DNA from: Pseudomonas sp. Teo4
Lineage (GTDB): Bacteria; Pseudomonadota; Gammaproteobacteria; Pseudomonadales; Pseudomonadaceae
DNA length: 64,000 bases
Direction: 5' to 3'
Assembly (NCBI RefSeq): GCF_034387475.1
Contig: NZ_JAXCIL010000002.1
Location: 1,674,001 to 1,738,000, forward strand
The position numbers and the translations under genes are program-made. Shown one piece after another: positions 28,972 through 37,236 of this stretch; positions within the stretch are counted from its first letter, which is position 1, and each line of letters opens with the position of its first letter. The notes under the pieces are model-generated. The model had not been told where the DNA came from. It was given only the letters and a program-made list of their open reading frames with translations, and made no database searches.

Positions 28972-29131
28972 CGCCGGCTAACTGACGAATAGCCCTGAAA
29001 CCACGGGGTTGTTCTTGGCTTCGCGGCCAGAACGCTGCGCCGATAATCCCGGCGCTATCCCTCAGGCAGCGCTCGGTTTGCAATCGGCGCGGATGCCTCA
29101 TCGCCACATGGGTCCTTCACAGGCGCGCACG

Positions 29132-29824
29132 ATGTATACGGCACAAGGCAGGATGTACCAACAGGAACTGCTGCAGCAGTACTTGCCCTTGGTCAAACGG
29201 CATGCACTGAACTTCAAGACGAAGCTGCCGCCCAGCATCGACCTGGATGACCTCATCCAGGCCGGCAGCATCGGCCTGCTCGATGCCATCACCCGCTACG
29301 ACCAGACCCGGGGGACCACCTTCGGCACTTTCGTGCTGCACCGCATTCGCGGGGCCATGCTCGACGAACTGCGCTCGCGCGACTGGGCGCCACGCAGCGT
29401 GCGGCGCCAGGCACGGCTGCTGTCGGACACCCTGTATCGGCTAGAGCAGAGCCTCGGCCGCTCGCCTACCGAGCGCGAGATCGCCACCGCCATGGGCATG
29501 TCCCTGGCCGAATACCACCAGCTGCTGTGCGATACCAATGGCAGCCACATGCTGCCCATCGACCAGGTCAGTGAAGACCACTTGGAAACCCTCGAATTCC
29601 ATGGTCGCAACCCCGTCAACGCACTGCTCGACGAGTGCAATCGCACGCTGCTGATACGCGCGATCGACAGCTTGCCCGAGCGCGAGCGGCTGCTGATGGC
29701 GCTGTACCACCAGGAAAAACTCAACATGCGTGAGATTGGTCAGGTGCTGAAAATCAGCGAGTCCCGTGTCTGCCAGCTGCACAGCCAGGCCATCGCCCGC
29801 CTGCGTGCGAAGCTGGCGGACTGA
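29132..29824 (+). CDS. fliA: Flagellar sigma factor FliA (sigma-28)
   Basis: Directs RNA polymerase to late flagellar promoters. From ATG 29132 the protein has 230 residues beginning MYTAQGRMYQQELLQQYLPL, which aligns with the start of enteric FliA; an open frame extends to 29009 but those residues have no family match. Region 2 shows IDLDDLIQAGSIGLLDAI; region 4 ends REIGQVLKISESRVCQLHSQ. A perfect -10-like GCCGATAA at 29039-29046 lacks a matching -35. The co-encoded promoters (5607, 20196, 23779, 36213) are its likely targets. Confidence 0.93.
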   Translation: MYTAQGRMYQQELLQQYLPLVKRHALNFKTKLPPSIDLDDLIQAGSIGLLDAITRYDQTRGTTFGTFVLHRIRGAMLDELRSRDWAPRSVRRQARLLSDTLYRLEQSLGRSPTEREIATAMGMSLAEYHQLLCDTNGSHMLPIDQVSEDHLETLEFHGRNPVNALLDECNRTLLIRAIDSLPERERLLMALYHQEKLNMREIGQVLKISESRVCQLHSQAIARLRAKLAD

Positions 29825-29838
29825 TCGTTAGGAAAACC

Positions 29839-31161
29839 ATGAAAATCAGCGTGTTTGGTTCCGGGTACGTAGGGCTGGTGGCAAGCGCCTGCCTGGCCGA
29901 TGCAGGGCATGATGTGATGTGCATGGACATCGACCCGTTGCGCGTCGAGTCCTTGAAGGCCGGCGAAGTCCCCATCCATGAACCCGGGCTGGACGTGCTG
30001 CTCGGCAGCAACCTTCGCGCCGGGCGCCTGCACTTCAGCTGCGATGCGGCACAGGCCGTTGCCTTTGCCGAACTGCTGTTCATCGCTGTAGGTACCCCGC
30101 CCGATGAAGATGGTTCGGCCGACCTTCAATATGTGCTGGCGGTGGCCCGGGACATTGGCCGGTTCATGAGCGGCTACAAGGTGGTGGTGGGCAAGTCCAC
30201 CGTGCCTGTTGGCACTGGCGAAAAAGTACAGGCGACCATCGCCGCCGAGCTGGCAAGACGTGGCCTGCAACTGCCGTTTGAAGTCTGCTCGAACCCTGAG
30301 TTTCTCAAGGAAGGGGCGGCCATCGAGGACTTTACCCGTGGCGCCCGCATCGTTGTCGGCACCGAGTCGCCGGCGGTCATGCGCCTGATGCGCGAATGCT
30401 ATGCCCCCTACAACCGTAACCACGACAAATTGATGTTCATGAGCCTGCGGGCCGCCGAGCTGACCAAGTACGCCGCCAACGCCATGCTGGCCACCAAGAT
30501 CAGCTTCATGAACGAGATGGCCAACCTGGCCGAGCACCTGCGCGTGGACATCGAAGAAGTCCGACACGGCATCGGCAGCGACCCGCGCATTGGCTACGAC
30601 TTCATCTACCCAGGCTGCGGCTATGGGGGCTCGTGCTTTCCCAAGGACATTCAGGCTCTGAGCCGCACCGCCCAGGCCGTCGGTTACGAACCCCAGTTGC
30701 TCAATGCGGTGGAGGCGATCAACCAGCGCCAGAAAGCCGCGCTGTTCAAGAAGCTGGAGCACGCGCTGGGCGGTGAGCTTGAAGGACGGACCATTGCCGT
30801 CTGGGGGCTGGCCTTCAAGCCCAACACCAACGACATGCGCGCAGCGCCCAGCCGGGCGTTGATGGAGGCGTTGTGGGCAAGCGGTGCACGGGTGCAGGCG
30901 TACGACCCTGAAGCGATGCCGGAGTGTCGTCGGCTGTATGGCGAGCGTGACGACCTGTTGCTGGCCGGGGACCGGATCCAGGCAGTGAAGGGCGCTGACG
31001 CGCTGGTGATCTGCACCGAGTGGAAAGCCTTTCGCAGTGTCGACTTCGACTGGCTGCGCCAGCAACTGCGCAGTGCCGTCGTGATCGATGGGCGCAACCT
31101 CTACGACCCCCGCGCCGCCGCTGATGCCGGCCTGACCTACCGCGCCATCGGCCGGGGCTGA
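29839..31161 (+). CDS. ugd: UDP-glucose 6-dehydrogenase
   Basis: Oxidises UDP-glucose to UDP-glucuronate with two NAD+. 440 residues: N-terminal Rossmann motif (MKISVFGSGYVGLVASACLA), central dimerisation helix, catalytic cysteine in YGGSCFPKD (about residue 262), C-terminal UDP-binding domain with GLAFKPNTNDMR. It begins 14 bases behind fliA with TAGGA upstream, so it is probably co-transcribed with the flagellar sigma factor. UDP-glucuronate is a donor or precursor for surface glycans; a role in flagellin modification is inference. A GDP-mannose dehydrogenase is the main alternative within the superfamily. Confidence 0.9.
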   Translation: MKISVFGSGYVGLVASACLADAGHDVMCMDIDPLRVESLKAGEVPIHEPGLDVLLGSNLRAGRLHFSCDAAQAVAFAELLFIAVGTPPDEDGSADLQYVLAVARDIGRFMSGYKVVVGKSTVPVGTGEKVQATIAAELARRGLQLPFEVCSNPEFLKEGAAIEDFTRGARIVVGTESPAVMRLMRECYAPYNRNHDKLMFMSLRAAELTKYAANAMLATKISFMNEMANLAEHLRVDIEEVRHGIGSDPRIGYDFIYPGCGYGGSCFPKDIQALSRTAQAVGYEPQLLNAVEAINQRQKAALFKKLEHALGGELEGRTIAVWGLAFKPNTNDMRAAPSRALMEALWASGARVQAYDPEAMPECRRLYGERDDLLLAGDRIQAVKGADALVICTEWKAFRSVDFDWLRQQLRSAVVIDGRNLYDPRAAADAGLTYRAIGRG

Positions 31162-31171
31162 ATCAGCCCCG
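31153..31171. terminator. Hairpin at the ugd/glycosyltransferase convergence
   Basis: Seven-bp perfect stem CGGGGCT/AGCCCCG spanning the ugd stop codon. It has no U-tract on either strand, so termination is only possible, but it is the only structure in the 26-base gap between the convergent genes. Confidence 0.35.
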
Positions 31172-31187
31172 ACCGCGTCAGCGTCGC

Positions 31188-34100
31188 TTAGCTGGCGTAG
31201 GCCACCTCGTTATAGCTCGACACCATCCAGGTCAGCAGTTCTCTGGGGATTTCAGCCATCGGCTGCAAGTCGAAACGGGCCATGCGGCCGATGTGCGCTG
31301 TGGGCTTCGCCAGGCGCTCGACCACGTGATAGTGCGGTCGGTCTAGGTAGTCGTCGAACAGCACGATGGTGGGCTTGGTGATGCGCAGGCAAGCGGTGAC
31401 GAAGCAGGCGACGCGGAAGCGCCCATCGATCAGCACCACATCGGGCGCCTGGAAGCCTGCCTCATCCCACACCTGCAGCGGGTAACGATGAAAGCGTTTC
31501 CATCCCGAAGCATCGCGGGGCCTGGCCCAGGCACCGGTAGCGCCCACATCCACCGGGTGCATGCGCGGCGGCGATGGCAGGTCGGCCGTGTCGATCAGGT
31601 GCTGCATCTGCTCGGCCCAGCGCAGGTCGTTCTCGACCGAGAACACGGTCTTGCCCTCCATGCGTCCGGCCAGCAGGGTAGAGCCGCCGCTGCCGTATTC
31701 GAGAATCACCGAAGCTTTGGCGTAGATCGACTCGACATACTTAGCCACTTCCGCTGGGAACGTCAGCTGCGGTTCCTGTAATGGCACTTGCGGTGCGGGT
31801 GGCGCGAATGTTGGCGGCGCTTTACGAGAGGCCTCTAGCACGCTCAGGTTGAGTTGGCAGTATTTCAGGTAGCGCTCGGCAACGTCACCCTCCAGCTCGC
31901 GCAGCAATTGCAGCGTCGCGTCTTTTGCGTCGAAGACGGTGTGCAGCAGAAACGCCAGCTTGCGCCGCGGGTTCTCGCCAAGGCCGGCCATGCGTTCCTT
32001 GCTGGGCAGGAACAGGGCATCGGCACACACCAGTTGCGATGCGCCGAGCGTCGCACTGGCCGGGTCGTCGGTTGCGTAGCTGCGGTACTGGAGGTTGTGC
32101 AGCCGGTAGAAACTGAAGCCCAGTGGCATGAGCCGCTGGCACAGGTCGGCGATGCTCGGCTGGCCTTCATGGGTGGCGGAAAAGTTGAAGCGCGCCTGCA
32201 CCAGCAAGGTGTTGGCCAGCGTGCCTGTGCCGTGGTCGATGGTCGCCAGGCTGTCGTTGAGGTTGTCCAGCAGCAGCCAGTCCAGCGTGTCGAGCCCTTC
32301 GATGGCGTCCAGTCGAAGCGTTGGCAGCTTCACGCGGGCCAGTACTTGTGGCATCGGCCCTTTGCTGGGCGCTGGCAAGGGTTCGAGTGTGGCGCTCAGC
32401 GCCGGGTCGAGGCAGGCGCGCAGTGTTGCGGGGCGGCCGTTGCCCAGGGCGGTATTCGGGTAATAGTGCAGCTCGCCCAGCTGCTTCAACTGGCTGGCGT
32501 TGCTGATGCGGCTGCTGGGGTCGAAGGCGATGGTCGACAGCACGCCCAGCCGCTGCAGGGAAACGTAGCGCGGTGAGCCCAGCAGGGCGGCGCCGTGGTC
32601 CAGGGTGACGATTCGGCCCTTGAAGCTGAAACTGAACTCGCCTTGCGCGGCAGGTGCTGCGGGGTGCTGAAGCCGCACGGCGTCGTGCTCATCTTCGAAG
32701 AAGGCGCTGCCGTCCTTGTTCAGCGTCAGGGCGGCAGCAGGCTTCGCGGCACAATGGCGCTGCCAGATGGCGCGCAAGGCATTGCCCAGATGCGAAGCGA
32801 ACCGCTGGCTGTCGCAGACCGGCGAGCTCATCAACTTGTCGCGCAGGTGGTTGCGGATGGTCGCAAGGCTCGGCAGGTCGCGGGCCAGCGATGCAGCGCG
32901 TTGCACGTACGCGTCCCAGCTGTCGACCACCAGTTCGGGCAGGCCAGCATTGACCAGGTGAGTGGTGGAGTGGCGACCGGCAAAGGTGGGGCCGGGCAAG
33001 GTCACCACCGGTACGCCCATCAACAGCGCTTCGCAGGTGGTCAGGCCACCGGAGTAGGGCCAGGGGTCGAGCGCGATGTCGACACGGTTGTAGCTCTCCA
33101 GCAGGCTCTTGTGACCCACCGGGCCTTCCACCTGCACACGCTCGGGAGCGATGCCGCGCCCTTGCAGAACGCGTTGCACGTGCTCGCGCAGTTCGGGGTT
33201 GGCGAAGGCGCCGCCCTTGAGCAGCAGACGCGAATCGGCAACGGCGTGCAGCAGGTCTGCCCAGTGGCTGAGCAATTGGTCGTTGATCTTGGTCGGGTTG
33301 TTGAAACAGCCGAAGGTGACGAAGCCGTTGCTCAAGGCCGGCAGCGATTTTATGTCTGGCGTGTAGACCGGCGGGTCGTAGCAGATGTAGTCGTCCGGCA
33401 GGCGAATCAGCTTCTCGGTGTAGAAGGCATCCTCGCCGGGCGGCGACTCGAGGGCATCGGTCAGCAGGTAGTCGATGGCCTCAAGGCCTGTGGTGTTGAT
33501 CAGCCCTCCGACCCACTTCACCAACAGAGGTGCCGGCTGCAGGGCCATCGTGCCCATGCGGTTACCGGCATTGTGGCCGCTGAGGTCGATGAGGATGTCG
33601 ATGCGGTCGTCGCGAATCTGCTGCGCCAGGCGCTGATCGTCCATGTGCCTGATGGGTTGCCAACCCTGAACGCGCGCGCGTATGCGCCGGGTCAGGTGGT
33701 CGCTGACCTGGCTGCTGCTGTAGGCCAGCAGCTGGAACTGGTGGCGCGGCAGGCGTTCGAGCACGCCGACGATCATGTTGCCGACCGGGTGCTGGCGCAG
33801 GCCGTCGGATACCAGGCCGACCCGCAGCGGTTTGTCCGGCGCAAGGTTGTCTGCCAGTGGGCGAGGGGGGACGCAGGCCGGGCCGAAACGCGTCTGCCAC
33901 TCCTTGCACACCTCGAAGATGTACTCGCGGCTGCGGTTCGGGTCGTAGTGCAGGCTGGTCAGGCGGTTGGAGTAGGGCAGCACATCCTTGCGCCCGGCCA
34001 GTTCAATAGCCCGGCGATAGTGCTGATCGGCCAGCTCCAGCTGGCCGATGTCCTTGTACAGGTTGGCCAGGTTGTTCCAGTGGCTGTAGTCCTTCGGTTC

Positions 34101-34595
34101 CTGGTCGATCAGCAGCCGAAACACCTCGATGGCCTCGCCGAAGCGGTCGAGGCGATTGAGGATCAAGCCCTTTCTGGCCAGCAGGCGGCAGTCGTTGGGT
34201 TGGTTTCGCAGCGCCAGGTCGACATGTTCCAGCGCTGCGGGGAATTGGCCTTTTTCGAAATGCAGGGTCGCCATGCGGTGGTGCGCGGCGGAGCACTCGG
34301 GCGCCAAATGGATGGCCCTCGTAGCGAGGGACAGGGCGCGTTCGAAGTCGCCCAGTTTCTGCGCGGCCTTGGCCACCAGTTCAAGTACCAGCGGGTCGTC
34401 TGGGGTGAGCTTCAGGGCGTGTTCGTAACTGGCCAGGGCCTGCTCTGGAGCATCGCCCAACTGCAGATTGCCCAGGGTTTGCCAGGCCCGCGCATCATCG
34501 GGGCGGCGCTGGCAAATGCGTTGCGCTTCGCCCAGGTTCAAAGGCGGGGGAGATAGGCGGGGTTTAGGGGGTCGAGCGCGCTGGGGCTTGGGCAT
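31188..34595 (-). CDS. TPR-OGT glycosyltransferase fused to methyltransferase-like domains
   Basis: 1135 residues from ATG 34595. Order: Pro/Arg-rich start; TPR repeats about 20-200; GT41 (O-GlcNAc-transferase/SPINDLY-like) catalytic region about 215-620 with VGLVSDGLRQHPVGN and DPWPYSGGLTTCEALLMGVP; a degenerate FkbM-like methyltransferase region about 640-930 (LRLDAIEGLDTLDWLLLDN, EGQPSIADLCQRLMPLGF); then a class I methyltransferase-like domain about 960-1110 whose SAM loop reads VILEYGSGGSTLL. It lies downstream of fliC on the same strand and beside ugd, so flagellin O-glycosylation with further methylation is the likely role (inference). The reading frame stays open upstream into a repeat element, not counted as coding. 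Confidence 0.85.
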   Translation of the reverse strand: MPKPQRARPPKPRLSPPPLNLGEAQRICQRRPDDARAWQTLGNLQLGDAPEQALASYEHALKLTPDDPLVLELVAKAAQKLGDFERALSLATRAIHLAPECSAAHHRMATLHFEKGQFPAALEHVDLALRNQPNDCRLLARKGLILNRLDRFGEAIEVFRLLIDQEPKDYSHWNNLANLYKDIGQLELADQHYRRAIELAGRKDVLPYSNRLTSLHYDPNRSREYIFEVCKEWQTRFGPACVPPRPLADNLAPDKPLRVGLVSDGLRQHPVGNMIVGVLERLPRHQFQLLAYSSSQVSDHLTRRIRARVQGWQPIRHMDDQRLAQQIRDDRIDILIDLSGHNAGNRMGTMALQPAPLLVKWVGGLINTTGLEAIDYLLTDALESPPGEDAFYTEKLIRLPDDYICYDPPVYTPDIKSLPALSNGFVTFGCFNNPTKINDQLLSHWADLLHAVADSRLLLKGGAFANPELREHVQRVLQGRGIAPERVQVEGPVGHKSLLESYNRVDIALDPWPYSGGLTTCEALLMGVPVVTLPGPTFAGRHSTTHLVNAGLPELVVDSWDAYVQRAASLARDLPSLATIRNHLRDKLMSSPVCDSQRFASHLGNALRAIWQRHCAAKPAAALTLNKDGSAFFEDEHDAVRLQHPAAPAAQGEFSFSFKGRIVTLDHGAALLGSPRYVSLQRLGVLSTIAFDPSSRISNASQLKQLGELHYYPNTALGNGRPATLRACLDPALSATLEPLPAPSKGPMPQVLARVKLPTLRLDAIEGLDTLDWLLLDNLNDSLATIDHGTGTLANTLLVQARFNFSATHEGQPSIADLCQRLMPLGFSFYRLHNLQYRSYATDDPASATLGASQLVCADALFLPSKERMAGLGENPRRKLAFLLHTVFDAKDATLQLLRELEGDVAERYLKYCQLNLSVLEASRKAPPTFAPPAPQVPLQEPQLTFPAEVAKYVESIYAKASVILEYGSGGSTLLAGRMEGKTVFSVENDLRWAEQMQHLIDTADLPSPPRMHPVDVGATGAWARPRDASGWKRFHRYPLQVWDEAGFQAPDVVLIDGRFRVACFVTACLRITKPTIVLFDDYLDRPHYHVVERLAKPTAHIGRMARFDLQPMAEIPRELLTWMVSSYNEVAYAS

Positions 34596-34741
34596 GGGAA
34601 CGGCCTTGTGGCGTAGGAAAACAAGCCCGAATGCTATCCCTGCGCAGGGTTGGGCAAAGCCCGGATAAGCCACCTGCCAACCTCGGGATTTTGCCCATTG
34701 GTGGTGCGAGTGCCTGTCTTGGGTTTTGTGGAGGGGCGGAT

Positions 34742-34963
34742 ATCGAGCGCCGCCCGCGCGGCGCATCGCGAGCAAGGCTCGCTCCTACGTTTGTTTACGG
34801 CCAGTAACGCCTGTGGCAGGCGCGCGCGACCGCCTTGTGCGTACGACTCGATATCAAGCCATGCGCCAAGGCGTTCGCGCGCAAATCCCACAGGCTTAAA
34901 TTGGCCCGAAACAAACGTAGGAGCGAGCCTTGCTCGCGATGCGCCGCGCGGGCGGCGCTCGAT
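34742..34963. repeat. 222-bp long-inverted-repeat element, copy 1
   Basis: Arms of about 55 bases are near-perfect inverted repeats: ATCGAGCGCCGCCCGCGCGG at the left end, its complement at the right end, continuing through CTCGCTCCTACGTTTGTTT. The core of about 112 bases contains further inverted pieces (CGCCTGTG / CCCACAGGC). A 221-bp copy lies at 51953-52173 in the same orientation. No coding capacity is evident. It lies between fliC and the glycosyltransferase gene. Confidence 0.8.
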
Positions 34964-35007
34964 CTTCCAAACGCCGGAGATGTCCTGGCGAGCCCTTTGC
35001 ACCACCA

Positions 35008-35032
35008 ACAAAAAAGGCGCAGCTCGCGCCAC
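35008..35032 (-). terminator. Rho-independent terminator of fliC
   Basis: On the minus strand: GGCGC-GAGCT-GCGCC stem (35030-35016) followed by TTTTTTG, 40 bases behind the fliC stop. A strong intrinsic terminator expected for the most highly expressed gene of the cluster. Confidence 0.8.
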
Positions 35033-35069
35033 GCCTTCAAATGGCAACCAAGGTTGCCAATCACCAGCC

Positions 35070-36122
35070 TTACTGCAGCAGCGACAGCATCTGCTGCGGC
35101 ATGGAGTTGGCCTGGGACAGTACCGAGGTACCGGCCTGTTGCAGAATCTGCGCGCTGGTCATCGCCGACACTTCAGTGGCGTAGTCCACATCCTGAATAC
35201 CGGAGCGGGCGGACGTCAGGTTGGTCACCGTGGTGGAAATGTTGGTGATCGCCGAGTCGAAGCGGTTCTGGATCGCACCCAGGTCCGAACGCATGGAGTC
35301 GATGGTGTACAGCGCGTTGTCCAGCGAAGTCAGGGTGTTGGTGGACTTCTTGGTGACCGCGTTGTCGGTGTCGATGGTGATGGTCGCGGTGGTGGTGGAG
35401 CCGCTGGTGGTGGTGTCCACTTCGGCCGCGTAGGTCTTGCCACCCACGGTGAGGAAGTAGTTGCCGTCGGCGTCCTGCGACAGGGTGCCGCCGCTGACGG
35501 TGGTGCCCGAGCTGTCGACGTAGCTGGTGTTGGTGGAGGTGATCGCGGTGCCCGAAGCGTCGTTCAGGGTGACAGCGGTCAGCGTGGTGTCGTAGCCGTT
35601 GACGTTGAAATCGCCCAGACCCAGGGTCTCGGCGTTGATTTCGCTGAGCGAGATTTCGATGGTTTCACCGTCGTTGGCGCCCACCTGGATGCTGATGGTC
35701 TGGTCCTTGGCCAGGACATCCACGCCGTTGAACGAGGTCTGCTCGGAGATACGGTTGATCTCGTCCAGACGTTGGGTGATTTCATCCTGGATCGACTGCA
35801 GGTCGGACTGCGAGTTGGTGCCGTTGGACGCTTGAACCGCCAGCTCACGGATACGCTGCAGGTTGTCGTTGACCTGGTCCAGCGCGCCTTCGGTGGTCTG
35901 TGCCAGGGAGATGCCGTCGCTGGCGTTGCTGCTTGCCTGCTCAAGGCCGGTGATCTGCGAGCTCATGCGGTTGGCGATGGCCTGGCCGGCGGCGTCGTCG
36001 GAGGCGCTGTTGATCTTCAGGCCCGAGGACAGACGCTCGATCGAGGTGCTCAGGCTGCTTTCCGAAGCGCTCAGGTTCTGTTGGGCAATCAACGAGGTGA
36101 TGTTGGTATTGATGACAGACAT
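35070..36122 (-). CDS. fliC: Flagellin FliC
   Basis: Filament subunit. From ATG 36122 (AAGGAA upstream) the protein has 350 residues. D0/D1 helices are classic: MSVINTNITSLIAQQNLSAS and LSSGLKINSASDDAAGQAIA at the N-terminus, and the C-terminus ends in QANSMPQQMLSLLQ. The central domain (about 170-270) is short and rich in Thr and Ser, suitable for O-linked glycans. Preceded by a FliA promoter, followed by a terminator: monocistronic. Confidence 0.96.
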   Translation of the reverse strand: MSVINTNITSLIAQQNLSASESSLSTSIERLSSGLKINSASDDAAGQAIANRMSSQITGLEQASSNASDGISLAQTTEGALDQVNDNLQRIRELAVQASNGTNSQSDLQSIQDEITQRLDEINRISEQTSFNGVDVLAKDQTISIQVGANDGETIEISLSEINAETLGLGDFNVNGYDTTLTAVTLNDASGTAITSTNTSYVDSSGTTVSGGTLSQDADGNYFLTVGGKTYAAEVDTTTSGSTTTATITIDTDNAVTKKSTNTLTSLDNALYTIDSMRSDLGAIQNRFDSAITNISTTVTNLTSARSGIQDVDYATEVSAMTSAQILQQAGTSVLSQANSMPQQMLSLLQ

Positions 36123-36212
36123 CGTGTGGTTCCTTTTCGTGGTTGGGCACTTGTGACAAGCACGGGTCCGGCGCTCCACATTTACAGCGCCTTGGTCTTG
36201 CTGACAGCGCGA

Positions 36213-36240
36213 ACATCGGCGCCCGCAAATCTCACCTTTA
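36213..36240 (-). promoter_or_regulatory. Sigma-28 (FliA) promoter of fliC
   Basis: Minus strand: TAAAG (36240-36236), 15-base spacer, GCCGATGT (36220-36213), about 90 bases upstream of the fliC start codon. A near-exact consensus match. Confidence 0.9.
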
Positions 36241-36411
36241 GCGCCACACCGAAAAAAAGTTGCCCAGCTGCTCCACCCACCACGACCCCGTCATCCCGTC
36301 GCGCAAACTCGCCGCGAAAAGTGGCTGTATTAGCCCCTTTGCCCGTTGGCCCTTGCCGCTATAAAGCGACGCAACATTATTCAACGGCCGGGGGCCGTCC
36401 ACGGAGTGTCC

Positions 36412-37236
36412 ATGAACCCATCGACCCTGATCGGCCTGTTCGCCAGCCTGCTGTTGCTGGCAGTGCTGATGATGTTCTGCGCGCAGCAGCCTGCGCTGCT
36501 GATCGACCTGCCGAGCCTGGCCATCGTGCTGGGGGGCACTTTCGCGGCCACCTGCATCAGCTATCCCATGGCCGAAGTCCGCCGCATCGGCCGCCTGCTG
36601 GTCACCGTTCTGCGTACCGAGCGCGAGCGTGCGCTGCACGATATCGACGACCTGGTAAGCCTGGCCCGGCGCTGGGTCGATGGCGACAGCCGCGCGGTGG
36701 AGAAGGCGCTGGCGCAGGTGCAGAACCCGTTCCTGTGCTCTGGCGTGCAGCTGTTGGTCGACCAGGTGGCGGAGGAGGACATCCTTGAAATCATGCAATG
36801 GCGCATCGCCCGGCTGCGGGCCAAGGAGCAGGCCGAAGCGCAGATGTTTCGCGTCATGGCCAGCTACGCCCCGGCGTTCGGCATGCTCGGCACCCTGGTC
36901 GGCCTGGTGAACATGGTCTTCGTGCTGGGCGATGGCGACCTGGGCAGTGTTGGCAGGCAGATGGCGATGAGCCTGACCACCACGCTGTATGGCGTGCTGC
37001 TGGCCAACCTGTTGTTCAAGCCGGTGGCGGTCAAGCTCGAGCGGCGTACCGAGCGGCGGGTGGTGCTGATGAACATGATTCTGCAAGGCATCTCGATGAT
37101 GGCCAGAAAGCGCAGCCCCGGCCTGATGCGAGAAACCCTGAAGACGCTGGTCGATCACCAGCAGGACGAGTTGCAGGAGGAAAGTGCCCGGCGTATCGAC
37201 CCGACGCTGTTCGCGGTCTGGCGCAAACGCCCATGA
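36412..37236 (+). CDS. Second flagellar stator protein, MotA/PomA-like
   Basis: 274 residues from ATG 36412, four predicted membrane helices: two N-terminal (LFASLLLLAVLMMFC; LAIVLGGTFAATCISYPM) and two C-terminal (FGMLGTLVGLVNMVFVLGDG; SLTTTLYGVLLANLLFKPV). The sequence is of the PomA/MotC kind, clearly unlike the enteric MotA at 23843. It overlaps the MotB-like gene by ATGA. Upstream 36123-36411 holds no FliA site on this strand; TATAAA at 36360-36365 may be a sigma-70 -10. Which ion it uses cannot be read from the sequence. Confidence 0.9.
   Translation: MNPSTLIGLFASLLLLAVLMMFCAQQPALLIDLPSLAIVLGGTFAATCISYPMAEVRRIGRLLVTVLRTERERALHDIDDLVSLARRWVDGDSRAVEKALAQVQNPFLCSGVQLLVDQVAEEDILEIMQWRIARLRAKEQAEAQMFRVMASYAPAFGMLGTLVGLVNMVFVLGDGDLGSVGRQMAMSLTTTLYGVLLANLLFKPVAVKLERRTERRVVLMNMILQGISMMARKRSPGLMRETLKTLVDHQQDELQEESARRIDPTLFAVWRKRP

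Noticed and set aside
29019..29046. FliA-dependent promoter in front of fliA
   Set aside because: GCCGATAA (29039-29046) is a perfect -10, but the position 15 bases upstream reads CTTCG, not TAAAG. Left as a weak possibility only.
34596..34775. 60-residue N-terminal extension of the glycosyltransferase
   Set aside because: The extra codons come from intergenic and repeat-element sequence; the ATG at 34595 gives a sensible start just before the TPR region.
36360..36389. Sigma-28 promoter before the second stator pair
   Set aside because: TAAAG is present at 36362-36366 but the -10 position reads CAACGGCC.
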